The position numbers and the translations under genes were made by a program. Below the pieces are notes generated by a model. It was not told the origin of the DNA. It searched no databases and saw nothing but the letters and a program-made list of their open reading frames with translations. A stretch of DNA of 64,000 bases from Microbacterium karelineae (lineage in GTDB: Bacteria > Actinomycetota > Actinomycetes > Actinomycetales > Microbacteriaceae), in NCBI RefSeq assembly GCF_009745985.1, contig NZ_WFIX01000191.1, positions 310,001-374,000 of the forward strand, in the 5' to 3' direction. Of this stretch, positions 33,012-43,227 are shown in pieces (position 1 is the first letter of the stretch; every line of letters begins with the position of its first letter).

Positions 33012-33843
33012 GACCCGTTCGCTGACGACCGCCGTCCTGCACGGCATCGCCGAGGACGCCGCGCGGAAGGCCGGCGCGTACCTCCGCGGCGCCTTCCGCG
33101 GCGACATGGCGATCGACCACAAGCGCGACCGCCACGACCTCGTCACCGAACACGACCGCGTCGCGGAGGAGATCATCGTCCCGCTGCTGCTCGACGGCGC
33201 GCCGGGCTCTCGGATCATCGGCGAGGAGGGCGGCGTGCGCGGCGGCGAGGGCCCCGTGACCTGGTACATCGACCCGATCGACGGCACGTCGAACTTCGCG
33301 CAGGGGCTCGCCTTCTTCTGCGTCGCGATCGCCGCCGAACGCGACGACCAGGTCGTCGCGGGCGTCGTCTACGACCCGATCGCGGACCGCCTCTTCTCGG
33401 CCTCCGACGAGGGCGCGTTCCTCGACGGCGCTCCCCTGCGCGCCGGTGCGGCATCGCCCGCCCACGCGGCGACGACGATCACGGGCTATCCGACCGCCCG
33501 CGACCTCGCCGCTGACGGCGATGCGGCCCTCGCCGCGTTCGGATCCCTCGTCGAGGCCTTCAGCTCCGTGCGCCGCACGGGATCCGGGGCGCTCACGATC
33601 GCGCACGTCGCCACCGGCTGGGCGGACAGCGCCCTCGGATCGTCGGTGAATCCGTGGGATGTCGCGGCATCGATGCTCATCCTGCGGCGCGCGGGCGGCG
33701 ACTACCGACCGCTCTGGTACGACGCCGCGCCGGACGGCGGCGACCACCTCGCCCCCGGCTTCGTGGCCACCAGGCCCGGTGCCAGCTACCCGGCGCTCGA
33801 CGCCGTGGCGGAGGGGATCGTCTCGAGGCGGCGGGGCGCGTGA
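32998..33843 (+). CDS. Inositol monophosphatase-family phosphatase
   Basis: A 281-residue Mg2+-dependent phosphatase of the IMPase/FBPase superfamily. Metal-binding motifs are present: IIGEEGG, WYIDPIDGTSNF and NPWDVAASMLI. Substrates of the family include inositol-, histidinol-, fructose-bis- and adenosine-phosphates; context suggests the ligand imported by the upstream transporter or its product. The ATG lies 14 bp inside the HAD gene end and the stop overlaps the LacI start, so all are one operon. Confidence 0.88.
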   Translation: MTFPETRSLTTAVLHGIAEDAARKAGAYLRGAFRGDMAIDHKRDRHDLVTEHDRVAEEIIVPLLLDGAPGSRIIGEEGGVRGGEGPVTWYIDPIDGTSNFAQGLAFFCVAIAAERDDQVVAGVVYDPIADRLFSASDEGAFLDGAPLRAGAASPAHAATTITGYPTARDLAADGDAALAAFGSLVEAFSSVRRTGSGALTIAHVATGWADSALGSSVNPWDVAASMLILRRAGGDYRPLWYDAAPDGGDHLAPGFVATRPGASYPALDAVAEGIVSRRRGA

Positions 33844-34874
33844 CGCCGATACCCGTCGGGCGCCCGCCGACGATCATCGAGGTCGCGGCGCGCGCCGGCG
33901 TCTCGAAGTCGCTCGCGTCGCGCGCCCTGCGGGGCGAGCGGGGTGTGGCCGACGCGACGCGCCGGCGCATCCACCTCGCCGCCGCCGAACTCGGGTACCG
34001 CATCAATTCGGCTGCGCGCAGCCTCGCCCGCGGCCGATCCGGCATCGTCGGCGTCGTCCTCAACGACATCGGCAATCCGCACTTCGCCGGCGTCGTCGCC
34101 GGGGTCGAGGCCGAGGCGTGCGAACGCGGGCTGCGCACGATCATCGGGCACGGCGCGGGCTCTCCGACCGAGCTGACACGGCAGATCGAGACGATGCTCG
34201 AACTGCGCGTCGACGGCGTCATCGTGGTCAGCTCCTGGGCGCCCGTCGGATCCCTCGCCCTCGCCGCCCGATCGGCGCCCGTCGTCGTCGTGGCGCGCCT
34301 CGCCGAGCCGCCGGCGGGCGTCGACATGGTCGCGAGCGACGACGTGGCAGGCGCACGCGGCGCCGCCGAGCACCTCCTGGCGCTCGGACGGCGACGCCTC
34401 GCCTACGTCACCCGGTCGACGAGCGCGACGAGCGACGCGCGTCGCCACGGCATCGCCACCGCCCTCGACGGGGTGGGCCTCTCGTTCGAGACCCACAGCG
34501 TCTCGGCCGACGGCGACGAGGCGCTCGCCGGGATCCTGGCCTCCGGCGTCGACGCGATCCTCGCGAACAACGACGTGATGGCGACCGAGATCCTCCGCGT
34601 CGCGCGCGAACGCGGCGTCTCCGTCCCCGCGGAGGTCGCCCTCATCGGCTACGACAACACGCCGCTCGCCCGACTCATCTCGCCCGGGCTCACGAGCGTC
34701 GGCCAGCCGCAGCGGGCGATGGGCCGCCGCGCCGTCGAGTGCGTCGCCGAGCGCCACGACGGCCGCACCGAGCCCGTTCGCGCCCTGTACGAGCCGGCGC
34801 TCGTCGTGCGCGGCAGCACGCTCGCGGCGCCGCGCGAGATCAGCGCCGCTTCATCGTCTGGATCGGGCCGGTGA
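33840..34874 (+). CDS. LacI-family transcriptional regulator
   Basis: A 344-residue regulator. The N-terminal helix-turn-helix reads TIIEVAARAGVSKSLASRALRGERGV, the hinge ends ARSLARGRSG, and a periplasmic-binding-like effector domain follows (VGVVLNDIGNPHFAGVVAG, LIGYDNTPLARL). GTG at 33840 overlaps the phosphatase stop. As last gene of the importer operon it likely autorepresses through the GTGGAGCGYTCCAC sites at 27968 and 28082. The effector is presumably the imported compound or its dephosphorylated product. The 3' end overlaps the convergent symporter gene by 35 bp. Confidence 0.92.
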   Translation: MTPIPVGRPPTIIEVAARAGVSKSLASRALRGERGVADATRRRIHLAAAELGYRINSAARSLARGRSGIVGVVLNDIGNPHFAGVVAGVEAEACERGLRTIIGHGAGSPTELTRQIETMLELRVDGVIVVSSWAPVGSLALAARSAPVVVVARLAEPPAGVDMVASDDVAGARGAAEHLLALGRRRLAYVTRSTSATSDARRHGIATALDGVGLSFETHSVSADGDEALAGILASGVDAILANNDVMATEILRVARERGVSVPAEVALIGYDNTPLARLISPGLTSVGQPQRAMGRRAVECVAERHDGRTEPVRALYEPALVVRGSTLAAPREISAASSSGSGR

Positions 34875-36312
34875 CGCTCAGCTCGTCGGTCCAGCACTCG
34901 ATGCCGCTCACGCCAGGGAGACGATCGCGGGTGAATACCGGATCCTTCCCCTCCCGTCGCTGCTGCATATAGTCACGCAGCAGTTTGAAGACGACGCCCG
35001 ACAGCAGAGCGACCGCGATGAGGTTGATGATCGCCATGAAGCCCATCGCGCCGTCGGCGAAGGCCCACACGACGTCTGCCGACAGCAGGGACCCCGCGAG
35101 GACGGCGAGCACGACGAAGGTGCGATAGCCGAGCAGCACACCGCGGCGGGTCGAGATGAACTCGATCGACGCCTCGCCGTAGTAGTAGTTGCCGATGATC
35201 GAGCTGAACGCGAGCAGGAAGATGATCACGGCGAGCGCCGTGAGCGACCACTGTCCGAGCGTGCCGGCGAGCGCGGCCTGCGTGAGGGCGAGGCCGACCG
35301 GTGCGTCGGCGAGGTCCGGCACGCCCGTCAGGATGATGAAGGCGGTGATCGAGCAGATGAGGAAGGTGTCGAAGTAGACGCCGAGCGACTGCACGAGCCC
35401 CTGCTTGACGGGGTGCGTGACCGCCGCGCTGGCGCCCGCGTTCGGGGCGGATCCGAGGCCCGCCTCGTTCGAGAACATGCCGCGCTTGATGCCCGTCAGG
35501 ACGATGTAGCCGAACGTCGCGCCGACGACCTCGTTGAAGCCGAACGCCTGCGTGAAGATCGACGCGATCGCGCCCGGGATCTCGCGCCACGCGACGGCCA
35601 CGACCGCCAGGCCGATCAGCAGGTAGGCGAGGGCCATGAGGGGAACCACCGACTGCGTCACGGTGGCGATGCGGCGCACGCCGCCGAACACGACGAGGGC
35701 CGTGAGCGCCGCCACGGCGATTCCGACGATCCAGGCGACGGATCCGCTCGCCTCGGCGCCGGTCGTCGACTCGACCACGCCGCCGACGGCGGCGGTGATC
35801 GTGTTGGCCTGCAGCGAGCTGAACGAGAACGGGAAGCAGATGATGAGGATGATCGCGAACACGACGCCCAGCCAGCGCGCCTTCAGCCCGCGCTGCATGT
35901 AGTACGCGGGCCCGCCGCGGAATCCGTTCGGATCGCGCACCTTGAACAGCTGCGCGAGCGTCGACTCCGCGAACGCCGAGGCGGCGCCGATGAAGGCCAT
36001 GAGCCACATCCAGAAGACGGCACCGGGGCCGCCGATCGCGATCGCCGTCGCGACGCCGGCGATGTTGCCGGTGCCGACGCGCGACGCGGCCGAGATCGTG
36101 AACGCCTGGAACGCCGACACCGACTGCGGCTCGCCGGCGTCATCGCGCGGCGTGCGGTTGGTGAGGGTGCGGAACATCTCGGGGATGAGCCGGAACTGCA
36201 CGACCCCCGACCTGATGGTCAGGTAGAGGCCCAGGAGCACCACGATCGGCAGCACCACCCATGTCCAGAACTTGTCGCCGTTCTCGGCGAGCCAGCTTGC
36301 GACGATATCCAT
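34840..36312 (-). CDS. Alanine/glycine:cation symporter (AGCS family)
   Basis: A 490-residue membrane protein with about ten or eleven segments. The AGCS signatures SAFQAFTISAASRVGTGNIAG, GGPGAVFWMW and GIKRGMFSNEAGLGSAPNA are clear. It imports alanine or glycine with sodium. The ATG at 36312 is chosen over an upstream GTG (36327) because GATACT lies exactly six bases before it, the leaderless spacing seen at other genes of this window. The last ~12 codons overlap the lacI-type gene on the other strand. Confidence 0.9.
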   Translation of the reverse strand: MDIVASWLAENGDKFWTWVVLPIVVLLGLYLTIRSGVVQFRLIPEMFRTLTNRTPRDDAGEPQSVSAFQAFTISAASRVGTGNIAGVATAIAIGGPGAVFWMWLMAFIGAASAFAESTLAQLFKVRDPNGFRGGPAYYMQRGLKARWLGVVFAIILIICFPFSFSSLQANTITAAVGGVVESTTGAEASGSVAWIVGIAVAALTALVVFGGVRRIATVTQSVVPLMALAYLLIGLAVVAVAWREIPGAIASIFTQAFGFNEVVGATFGYIVLTGIKRGMFSNEAGLGSAPNAGASAAVTHPVKQGLVQSLGVYFDTFLICSITAFIILTGVPDLADAPVGLALTQAALAGTLGQWSLTALAVIIFLLAFSSIIGNYYYGEASIEFISTRRGVLLGYRTFVVLAVLAGSLLSADVVWAFADGAMGFMAIINLIAVALLSGVVFKLLRDYMQQRREGKDPVFTRDRLPGVSGIECWTDELSVTGPIQTMKRR

Positions 36313-36408
36313 CGGGCCAGTATCCACGCGGGCGCGCCCCGGCGCCAGACCGCCGCGCCGTCACCTGCCACGCAGGCGCCGCCAGGACGCCCCGCCCGGG
36401 TGCTCCGG

Positions 36409-37659
36409 TCAGGCGCCGCGGGCCCGCCGGACGCGATCGGCGTAGCCGTCGAGGGCGCCGAGGATCCCGCGGTGCTGCCAGATCCGATTGCGGGCGGACC
36501 CCGTGCGCTCGACGAGGACGCCGCGCTCGACGAGCGTGTCGAGGGCGCGCTTCGCGGCGACCTCGCCCATCCCGAGGCGCTCCCGTACGGCCCGAGAGTT
36601 GAGCACGGGCTGCTGGACGAGCAGGGGCAGGACGCGCCATGCGCCCGCATCGGCGCGGACGCCCGACATCTTCGCGCGCGCCTCGCGCAGCTCGCCCGCG
36701 AGGGCGTCGACGAGATCGCGGCCGACGACGGCGGCAGCGCGTGACGCCTGGGAGAAGCGCCGCACGATCGGCCCCGCATCGCCCCCCTGATACGCGACGA
36801 GCGCCGCGAAGTAGGCGTCGAGGTCCGTGAGCAGGCCGGCCGAGATCGGCACCGTCGTCGAGGTCACGAGCCCCTTGCCGCGCAGGATCGCGTGGGCGAG
36901 CGCCCGGCCGGTGCGCCCGTTGCCGTCGGCGAAGGGGTGGATCGTCTCGAACTGCGCGTGGACGATCGCGGCCTGGGCGAGGACGGGGAGGTCCTCGCGT
37001 GCCGCGAATCGGACGGCGTCGTCGATCGCATCCGCGATCCGCTCCGGGACGGGTCCGACGAAGTCGGCGGTGACGGGCCCGGCGTTCCCGGCACCGATCC
37101 ACACGACGTCGCGGCGCCACCTGCCGGCCTCGTCCTCCATCCCCGACTGGCGCGACAGCAGTTCGCGATGCATCGAGAGGATCGACGGCGCGTCGACGCG
37201 GCCGGAGAGGCGAAGCGCCGCCTCCATCGCCCGCACGTTCCCGACGATCGTCTCCGCGTTCCGCTTGTCGCCCTCGCCGATCTCGGCGAGGGCGATCTGC
37301 CGCGCCGACGAGGTGAGCTGCTCGATCTGCGAGCTCGACGCCGACTCGGATCGCAGGAGGATCGCGGCCATCGGGGCGAGCACGGGGCTGTCGGCCCCCA
37401 ACTCGGCGCGTGCGTAGCTGTCGAACGCGACGAGCGCGCGCGTCGCGTCCTCGATGTCGGCGACGTCCGCGCCCGTCAGGTCGACGGCGACGTCCGCGAT
37501 GGTCGCGGGGACCGTGGCCTCGTAGGTTCCCGTCTGGCGCCGCAGCTCTGCCCGCGAATGCTCGCCCGTGTCGACGGGCCGCCACTCGCGCGCCTCACGT
37601 CCGGTCGGCGACACCGCGAGCGGCGCCCCGCCGTCGATGCTCGCCATCAGATCCGTCAT
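36409..37659 (-). CDS. Fic-domain protein (putative AMP transferase) with C-terminal winged helix
   Basis: A 416-residue Fic protein. The active site HPFADGNGRTGR starts at H241, so catalytic His and both phosphate-binding residues are intact. The N-terminal inhibitory helix reads SSSQIEQL: S109 and E113 fit the (S/T)XXXE(G/N) motif, but the last position is Q instead of G/N. Residues about 335-400 (LNSRAVRERLGMGEVAAKRALDTL) form a winged helix. Such solitary Fic proteins transfer AMP to proteins, often themselves. An inverted repeat lies just upstream of the start, suggesting autoregulation. ATG at 37659 has no clear Shine-Dalgarno. Confidence 0.88.
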   Translation of the reverse strand: MTDLMASIDGGAPLAVSPTGREAREWRPVDTGEHSRAELRRQTGTYEATVPATIADVAVDLTGADVADIEDATRALVAFDSYARAELGADSPVLAPMAAILLRSESASSSQIEQLTSSARQIALAEIGEGDKRNAETIVGNVRAMEAALRLSGRVDAPSILSMHRELLSRQSGMEDEAGRWRRDVVWIGAGNAGPVTADFVGPVPERIADAIDDAVRFAAREDLPVLAQAAIVHAQFETIHPFADGNGRTGRALAHAILRGKGLVTSTTVPISAGLLTDLDAYFAALVAYQGGDAGPIVRRFSQASRAAAVVGRDLVDALAGELREARAKMSGVRADAGAWRVLPLLVQQPVLNSRAVRERLGMGEVAAKRALDTLVERGVLVERTGSARNRIWQHRGILGALDGYADRVRRARGA

Positions 37660-37672
37660 GATGCCGCCATCT

Positions 37673-37702
37673 TACTTACATCTATGCCTGGAAGTGTAAG
37701 TA
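37673..37702. promoter_or_regulatory. Inverted repeat in the fic promoter
   Basis: TACTTACA (37673-37680) and TGTAAGTA (37695-37702) are perfect 8-bp arms 14 nt apart, 14 bp before the fic ATG and about 27 bp from the end of tRNA-Leu. The site is conspicuously AT-rich for the region. It may be an operator for the winged-helix domain of the Fic protein. Confidence 0.55.
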
Positions 37703-37728
37703 CAGCGGATCCTCGCGGGCGGATCCGG

Positions 37729-37802
37729 TGCCCCCGGTGGGATTCGAACCCACACTGTGCGAATTTTAAGTTCGCTGCCTCTGCCGATTGGGCTACGGGG
37801 GC
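37729..37802 (-). tRNA. tRNA-Leu (anticodon UAA)
   Basis: On the minus strand GCCCCCG pairs with CGGGGGC to form the acceptor stem. The D arm contains AGCCCAATCGGCAGAGGC; the anticodon stem-loop is GCGAA-CTTAAAA-TTCGC with anticodon TAA; the T arm is GTGGGTTCGAATCCCAC. The 3' CCA is not fully encoded. The short variable region matches the actinobacterial Leu(UAA) gene. Confidence 0.95.
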
Positions 37803-37814
37803 GGAGTGCGCGAA

Positions 37815-37852
37815 GGGCGCCCCTCCACGGTATGACACCGGGAGGAGCGCCC
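37815..37852 (-). terminator. Terminator downstream of ndh
   Basis: GGGCGCTCCTCCCGGT and ACCGTGGAGGGGCGCCC on the minus strand form a long, slightly imperfect stem with a GTCAT loop, about 18 bp after the ndh stop and before tRNA-Leu. Confidence 0.7.
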
Positions 37853-37869
37853 TGTCGGCATGTGACGGC

Positions 37870-39231
37870 TCAGGCCGCCTTCTGCTCGTCGGCCTGCTCG
37901 ACCTTCGGCTTCGGCCGCGAGGCGAACGACTCGAAGAACTCGCGCGGCTGCTGGACCGCGGTGAGCTGCACCTGGTCGCGGCCGAGGAAGAGGTTGTGGT
38001 ACCAGCCCCACAGGACGCGCCACTTGCGCTCCCACGTCGGCATCGCGAGGCCGTGGTAGCCGCGATGCGCGACCCAGGCGAGGAAACCCGTGAGGGCGAT
38101 CTTGCCCGACTGGAACGCACCGTTGTACAGGCCGAGGCCCGCGACGGCGCCGAGGTTCTTGTGGATGTAGTCGACGGGCTGCTCGCCACGGAGCGTCGCG
38201 ACGAGGTTCTTCGCGAGGCGCTTCGCCTGGCGCACGGCGTGCTGCGCGTTCGGCACGCACATGCCGCCGACGCCGCCGCCCGTGAGGTCAGGCACCGCGG
38301 CGACGTCGCCGGCCGCCCAGGCGCCCTCGATGACCTCGCCGTTCTCGTCGACCACACGCAGGTCGCCCTGCGTGGAGATGCGGCCGCGCGCCTCGCGCGG
38401 CAGGTCGCTGCCGTTCACGACCTGCGGGTTCGCCATGACGCCCGCGGTCCAGATGATGAGGTCGCTCGGGTACTCCTCACCCGTGTTGGTCTTGACGACG
38501 CCGTCCGTCGCGTCGGAGACCTGCGTGTCGAGGTGCACGTAGGCGCCGCGCTTCGCGAGGTCCTTCAGCACGTGCTCCGCGGTCTCGAGCGACACCTCCG
38601 GCATGATGCGCCCCATCGCCTCGATGAGGTGGAACTGCGTCTCCTCGAACGAGATCTCCGGGAACTTCGCCAGCAGACCGTTCGCGGCCGATCGCAGCTC
38701 GGCGAAGGTCTCGATGCCCGCGAAGCCGCCGCCGACGACGACCGTCGTGAGGAGGCGCTTGCGGAGCTCGCTGTCCTTGGGCAGCGCCGAGGCCTTCTCG
38801 AAGTTCGAGATGAGGATGTCGCGCACGGCGACGGCCTCCTCGATCGACTTCATGCCGATCGCGTTGTCGGCGATCCCCGCGATCGGGAACGTGCGCGAGA
38901 CCGAGCCGGCGGTGACGACGATCTGGTCGTACTCGTACTCCCAGCTCTCGCCCCCCTCGGGCGTGATCGTGGCCGTCTTGTTGGCGTGGTCGATGTTCGT
39001 GACCTTCGCGCTGACGACCTTGGTCTTCTTGAGGTGACGACGGTGCGAGACCACCGCGTGACGCGGCTCGATCGATCCGGCGGCGACCTCCGGCAGGAAA
39101 GGCAGGTAGGCCATGTAGGGAAGCGGGTCGACCATGACGACCTCGGCTTCACCCGAACGAAGGTGCTTCTCGAGCTTCCACGCGGTGTAGAAGCCCGCGT
39201 AACCGCCGCCGACGATGAGGATCTTGGGCAC
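37870..39231 (-). CDS. ndh: Type II NADH dehydrogenase (NDH-2)
   Basis: A 453-residue FAD-dependent, non-proton-pumping NADH:quinone oxidoreductase. It has the FAD fold ILIVGGGYAGFYTAWKLE, the NADH fold VVVGGGFAGIETFAEL, GLAMPTWERK and the motif TAGVMANP. A C-terminal amphipathic segment gives peripheral membrane attachment. GTG at 39231 is chosen because AAGGAG lies nine bases upstream and the Rossmann strand follows directly; the open frame runs ~32 codons further upstream without support. It feeds electrons to menaquinone. Confidence 0.93.
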   Translation of the reverse strand: MPKILIVGGGYAGFYTAWKLEKHLRSGEAEVVMVDPLPYMAYLPFLPEVAAGSIEPRHAVVSHRRHLKKTKVVSAKVTNIDHANKTATITPEGGESWEYEYDQIVVTAGSVSRTFPIAGIADNAIGMKSIEEAVAVRDILISNFEKASALPKDSELRKRLLTTVVVGGGFAGIETFAELRSAANGLLAKFPEISFEETQFHLIEAMGRIMPEVSLETAEHVLKDLAKRGAYVHLDTQVSDATDGVVKTNTGEEYPSDLIIWTAGVMANPQVVNGSDLPREARGRISTQGDLRVVDENGEVIEGAWAAGDVAAVPDLTGGGVGGMCVPNAQHAVRQAKRLAKNLVATLRGEQPVDYIHKNLGAVAGLGLYNGAFQSGKIALTGFLAWVAHRGYHGLAMPTWERKWRVLWGWYHNLFLGRDQVQLTAVQQPREFFESFASRPKPKVEQADEQKAA

Positions 39232-39253
39232 GGAAGATGTCTCCTTGTACTTG

Positions 39254-40642
39254 TCAGGAGCCCGATTCACGGTGCGCGCGAAGCGAGCGGATGCGCCGAG
39301 TGACTGCGACGGCGCCGAGCACGACAAGGATACCAGCGGCCGTGACGGCGACGAGCGGCAGGGTGACCTCCCGCAGGCTGTCGGGCGACGGGAGCAGCGG
39401 ATCGCCCGCCTCGGCGGGCGGATCGGGCGGCGGCAGGGCCGGCAGCTCGACGGGTGCGGGCGTCGGCGTCGACCCGGCGTCCACCTCCCCCGGACCGTCG
39501 GCGGCCCGGTTGCGGCGGATCCACTCGGTCAGGCTCTGATCGCTCACGGGATTCGCGTCGACCAGACCGATGCCGGTCTCCGAGACGGCGCGCGCCGCGT
39601 CGATGATCCCGAAACCATAGATCGGGTCGCGGTCGCCCTCCTGCAGGGGCGCGGGCTCGGCCGTCGCGACGATGCGGTTGATGATGTTGTTCGCATCGAG
39701 GTCCGGATGCGCCGACTTCACGAGGGCCGCGATGCCCGACACGATGGGCGCGGCCCCGCTCGTACCGCGCCAGGGATCGATCGCCCCCGTCGGGCCGATC
39801 CCGATGAGCTGCTCGCTCGGCGCCGACACCCCGATCGTGACGCCCTGTGTCGACGCCTCGCGGCTCGCGCGGCCGGAGGGAGTCACGCCGCCCACGACGA
39901 GCACCTCGGGGATCGTCGCCGGGGCGCCGACGACCGTCGTCCCGCTCGCCCTGTTGCCGGCCGCGACCACGACGACGACGTCGTGGTCGAAGGCGTACCC
40001 GAACGCGTCGTCCCACGACTCGTCCCACGCGGTCTGGTTGGTCGTGAAGGAGAGGTTGATGACGTCGGCGCCGTTGTCGACCGACCAGCGGATCGCGTCG
40101 GCGACCTGCTTCGAGAACGGCACCTCGCTGACGGATCCGAAGCCAAGCGACACCGCGAGGATGTTCGCCTCGGGTGCGACCCCGATCATCCCCTCGTCCT
40201 CGCTCGTGCCGCGCGCGCCGGCGAGGGAGGCGACCCAGGTGCCGTGGCTGCGGATGTGCACGTCGCTGCCGAGAGGCGTGCGGCCATCGGGCGTCCCGAC
40301 GCCCGAGACGTCGGTGCCGCCGACGACTGCGTCCTCGAGTTCGTCGATGTCGGCCGCGACGCCGCTGTCGATGACCGCGATCGTCGTTCCGGCACCGCGC
40401 GTCGTCTCCCATGCCTCTTCGATGCCGTAGTCCTCGAGCCAGTACTCGGCAGCGCGGGTGGGGTCCTCGGGCTCCGGCGTCTCGGTCGGCGTCGGCGTCG
40501 GCGTCGCCGTGCGGCGCGGCGCGGGCGCCTCGTCCGCGTCGCGGTCGGTCGCGGCGGATGCCGCGGGCGCCGCGATCAGCGCGGCGGCCACGATCAGCGC
40601 GGCGATCACCGCGCGCAGCGGTCGGCGCCTGACCGACGTCAT
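39254..40642 (-). CDS. S8 subtilisin-like serine protease, membrane-anchored (mycosin-like)
   Basis: A 462-residue secreted protease: signal peptide 1-30, Pro/Thr-rich linker (about 40-60), then a subtilase domain with D92 (AVIDSGV), H133 (RSHGTWVAS), oxyanion N230 (AAGN) and S295 (GTSGAAP). A Pro-rich stretch and one C-terminal membrane helix (about 430-450) with a short basic tail follow. This is the mycosin/MycP layout, but no type VII secretion genes are adjacent; similar solitary subtilases occur at this conserved eno-proximal locus. The ATG overlaps the DUF501 stop (ATGA). Confidence 0.9.
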   Translation of the reverse strand: MTSVRRRPLRAVIAALIVAAALIAAPAASAATDRDADEAPAPRRTATPTPTPTETPEPEDPTRAAEYWLEDYGIEEAWETTRGAGTTIAVIDSGVAADIDELEDAVVGGTDVSGVGTPDGRTPLGSDVHIRSHGTWVASLAGARGTSEDEGMIGVAPEANILAVSLGFGSVSEVPFSKQVADAIRWSVDNGADVINLSFTTNQTAWDESWDDAFGYAFDHDVVVVVAAGNRASGTTVVGAPATIPEVLVVGGVTPSGRASREASTQGVTIGVSAPSEQLIGIGPTGAIDPWRGTSGAAPIVSGIAALVKSAHPDLDANNIINRIVATAEPAPLQEGDRDPIYGFGIIDAARAVSETGIGLVDANPVSDQSLTEWIRRNRAADGPGEVDAGSTPTPAPVELPALPPPDPPAEAGDPLLPSPDSLREVTLPLVAVTAAGILVVLGAVAVTRRIRSLRAHRESGS

Positions 40643-41181
40643 GTCGCGGGCGGCCCGTCGTCGCGGAGCGCCGCACCGGGATCGTCGCACTCGCATCGCT
40701 CGGGCGACCAGCGCGATCGCTCGAGCGTGAGGTCGCCGATGGGGTTCACGCCCGGGCCGGCCGCGAGGGCGTGCCCCGCGAGGGCGTGCAGGCACTTGAT
40801 GCGGGTCGGCATGCCACCCGCTGAGATGCCCGCGACCTCGGGCACGTCGCCGAAGCGGGCGCGGTCGGCCAGGTACGCCTCGTGGGCGCGCCCATATGCG
40901 GCGCGCACCTCGTCGTCGCCGTCGAGGATCCCCGTCAGCTCGACCATGACCTGCCCGGCCTCGAGGCGCGACATCTCGGCCGTCGCGGCGGGGTGGGTGA
41001 GGTAGTAGAACGTCGGAAACGGCGTGCCCTGCGGAAGGCGAGGCGACGTCGCGACGACCGTGGGATTTCCGCACGCGCAGCGCGCTGCGATGCCGACCAC
41101 CCCGCGGGCCTCGCGCCCCAGCTGCGCGCTGACGACGCGGATCTCGGCGGTGCTCACGGTGTCGAAGGGAGGTGTCGTCAC
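40639..41181 (-). CDS. DUF501 family protein
   Basis: A 180-residue cytosolic protein of DUF501, conserved in Actinobacteria next to eno and ftsB. It contains RCACGNPTVVATSPRLPQGTPFPTFYYLTHP, GGMPTRIKCLHALAGHALA and GPGVNPIGD, with four cysteines that could bind a metal. Function is unknown. It starts at a GTG with TAGCCT seven bases upstream, so probably leaderless, and is coupled to the protease gene. Confidence 0.88.
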   Translation of the reverse strand: MTTPPFDTVSTAEIRVVSAQLGREARGVVGIAARCACGNPTVVATSPRLPQGTPFPTFYYLTHPAATAEMSRLEAGQVMVELTGILDGDDEVRAAYGRAHEAYLADRARFGDVPEVAGISAGGMPTRIKCLHALAGHALAAGPGVNPIGDLTLERSRWSPERCECDDPGAALRDDGPPAT

Positions 41182-41217
41182 GTCGCCGAGGCTACCGGGC
41201 TTTTCTGGGGAAGAGCG

Positions 41218-41757
41218 TCATCCCGCGGGCGTCTCGGTCTGCTCCGGTCTCGGTGTCGGCTGGAACACGCCGTCGCCCTCGGGCACGGCCTGCTGCGCGA
41301 GGCCCGCCTGCACGATGGAGCGGAGGGCCGTGCCCATCCAGTCGTGCTCGCGCTCCTCGACCTCGGCATCGACCGGTTCGGGGTCGCCCGCCTCGTCCTC
41401 GTGCGGCAGGTCGTCCTCGACGAGATAGACGATCTCGTCCGGGAGCGTGTAGTAGAGGCGCTCGCGCGCCTCGCTCATGACGTAGGCCGGATCATGCCAC
41501 CGATCGCGCTCGCGCTCGAGGGCGGCGATCTCGTCCTGTGTGACGGCGATGCCCTGCTCCGCCTGCGCGATCTGCTGACGCATGTCGATGTATCCGCTCG
41601 CCGACGGCACGAGGACGAACGCGCCCAGGACGACGAGCCCGAGCATGATGACGGCGAAGCCGGAGAGGCGGATCCCGCCGAGCCAGTCGCGGGCGCTCAC
41701 GCCGCGCGGCGCGGAGGCGCCCCGACCGCGCGAAGGGGGAGCCGCAGATCGTGCCAT
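41218..41757 (-). CDS. FtsB/DivIC-family cell division protein
   Basis: A 179-residue bitopic protein: a basic N-terminus, one membrane helix (about 32-52), then a heptad-type coiled coil (IDMRQQIAQAEQGIAVTQDEIAALERERDRWHDPAYVMSEARERLYYTLP) with the DPAYVE-like motif of FtsB/DivIC. It probably bridges FtsL and FtsQ in the divisome. The acidic, proline-rich C-terminal tail is typical of actinobacterial versions. It follows eno by 32 bp. Confidence 0.88.
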   Translation of the reverse strand: MARSAAPPSRGRGASAPRGVSARDWLGGIRLSGFAVIMLGLVVLGAFVLVPSASGYIDMRQQIAQAEQGIAVTQDEIAALERERDRWHDPAYVMSEARERLYYTLPDEIVYLVEDDLPHEDEAGDPEPVDAEVEEREHDWMGTALRSIVQAGLAQQAVPEGDGVFQPTPRPEQTETPAG

Positions 41758-41789
41758 GCGACTCCCCCTCTCGTGATGCGTGTGCGGGC

Positions 41790-43073
<1,284 letters not shown>

Positions 43074-43227
43074 CTACTCCTTGAAAGGTGGGCATGGGGA
43101 GCCTTTCGGCCGGGCCCAGTCTATGGGGATCCGCCGACGGGCGACACTCGGCCGCTCGCCCGCCGCCCTGTCGCCGCCGCGACGACTGCGGCAGGATGGC
43201 CGTGATGACGTCGAGAAGGAGGCGCAT

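Noticed and set aside
37603-37810. tRNA-Leu as an integration site for an element carrying fic
   Set aside because: No integrase, direct repeat of the tRNA end or phage gene is visible on either side.
39254-40642. Subtilase as part of a type VII secretion locus
   Set aside because: The mycosin-like layout is real, but no EccC, EccB, WXG100 or PPE-type genes are nearby.
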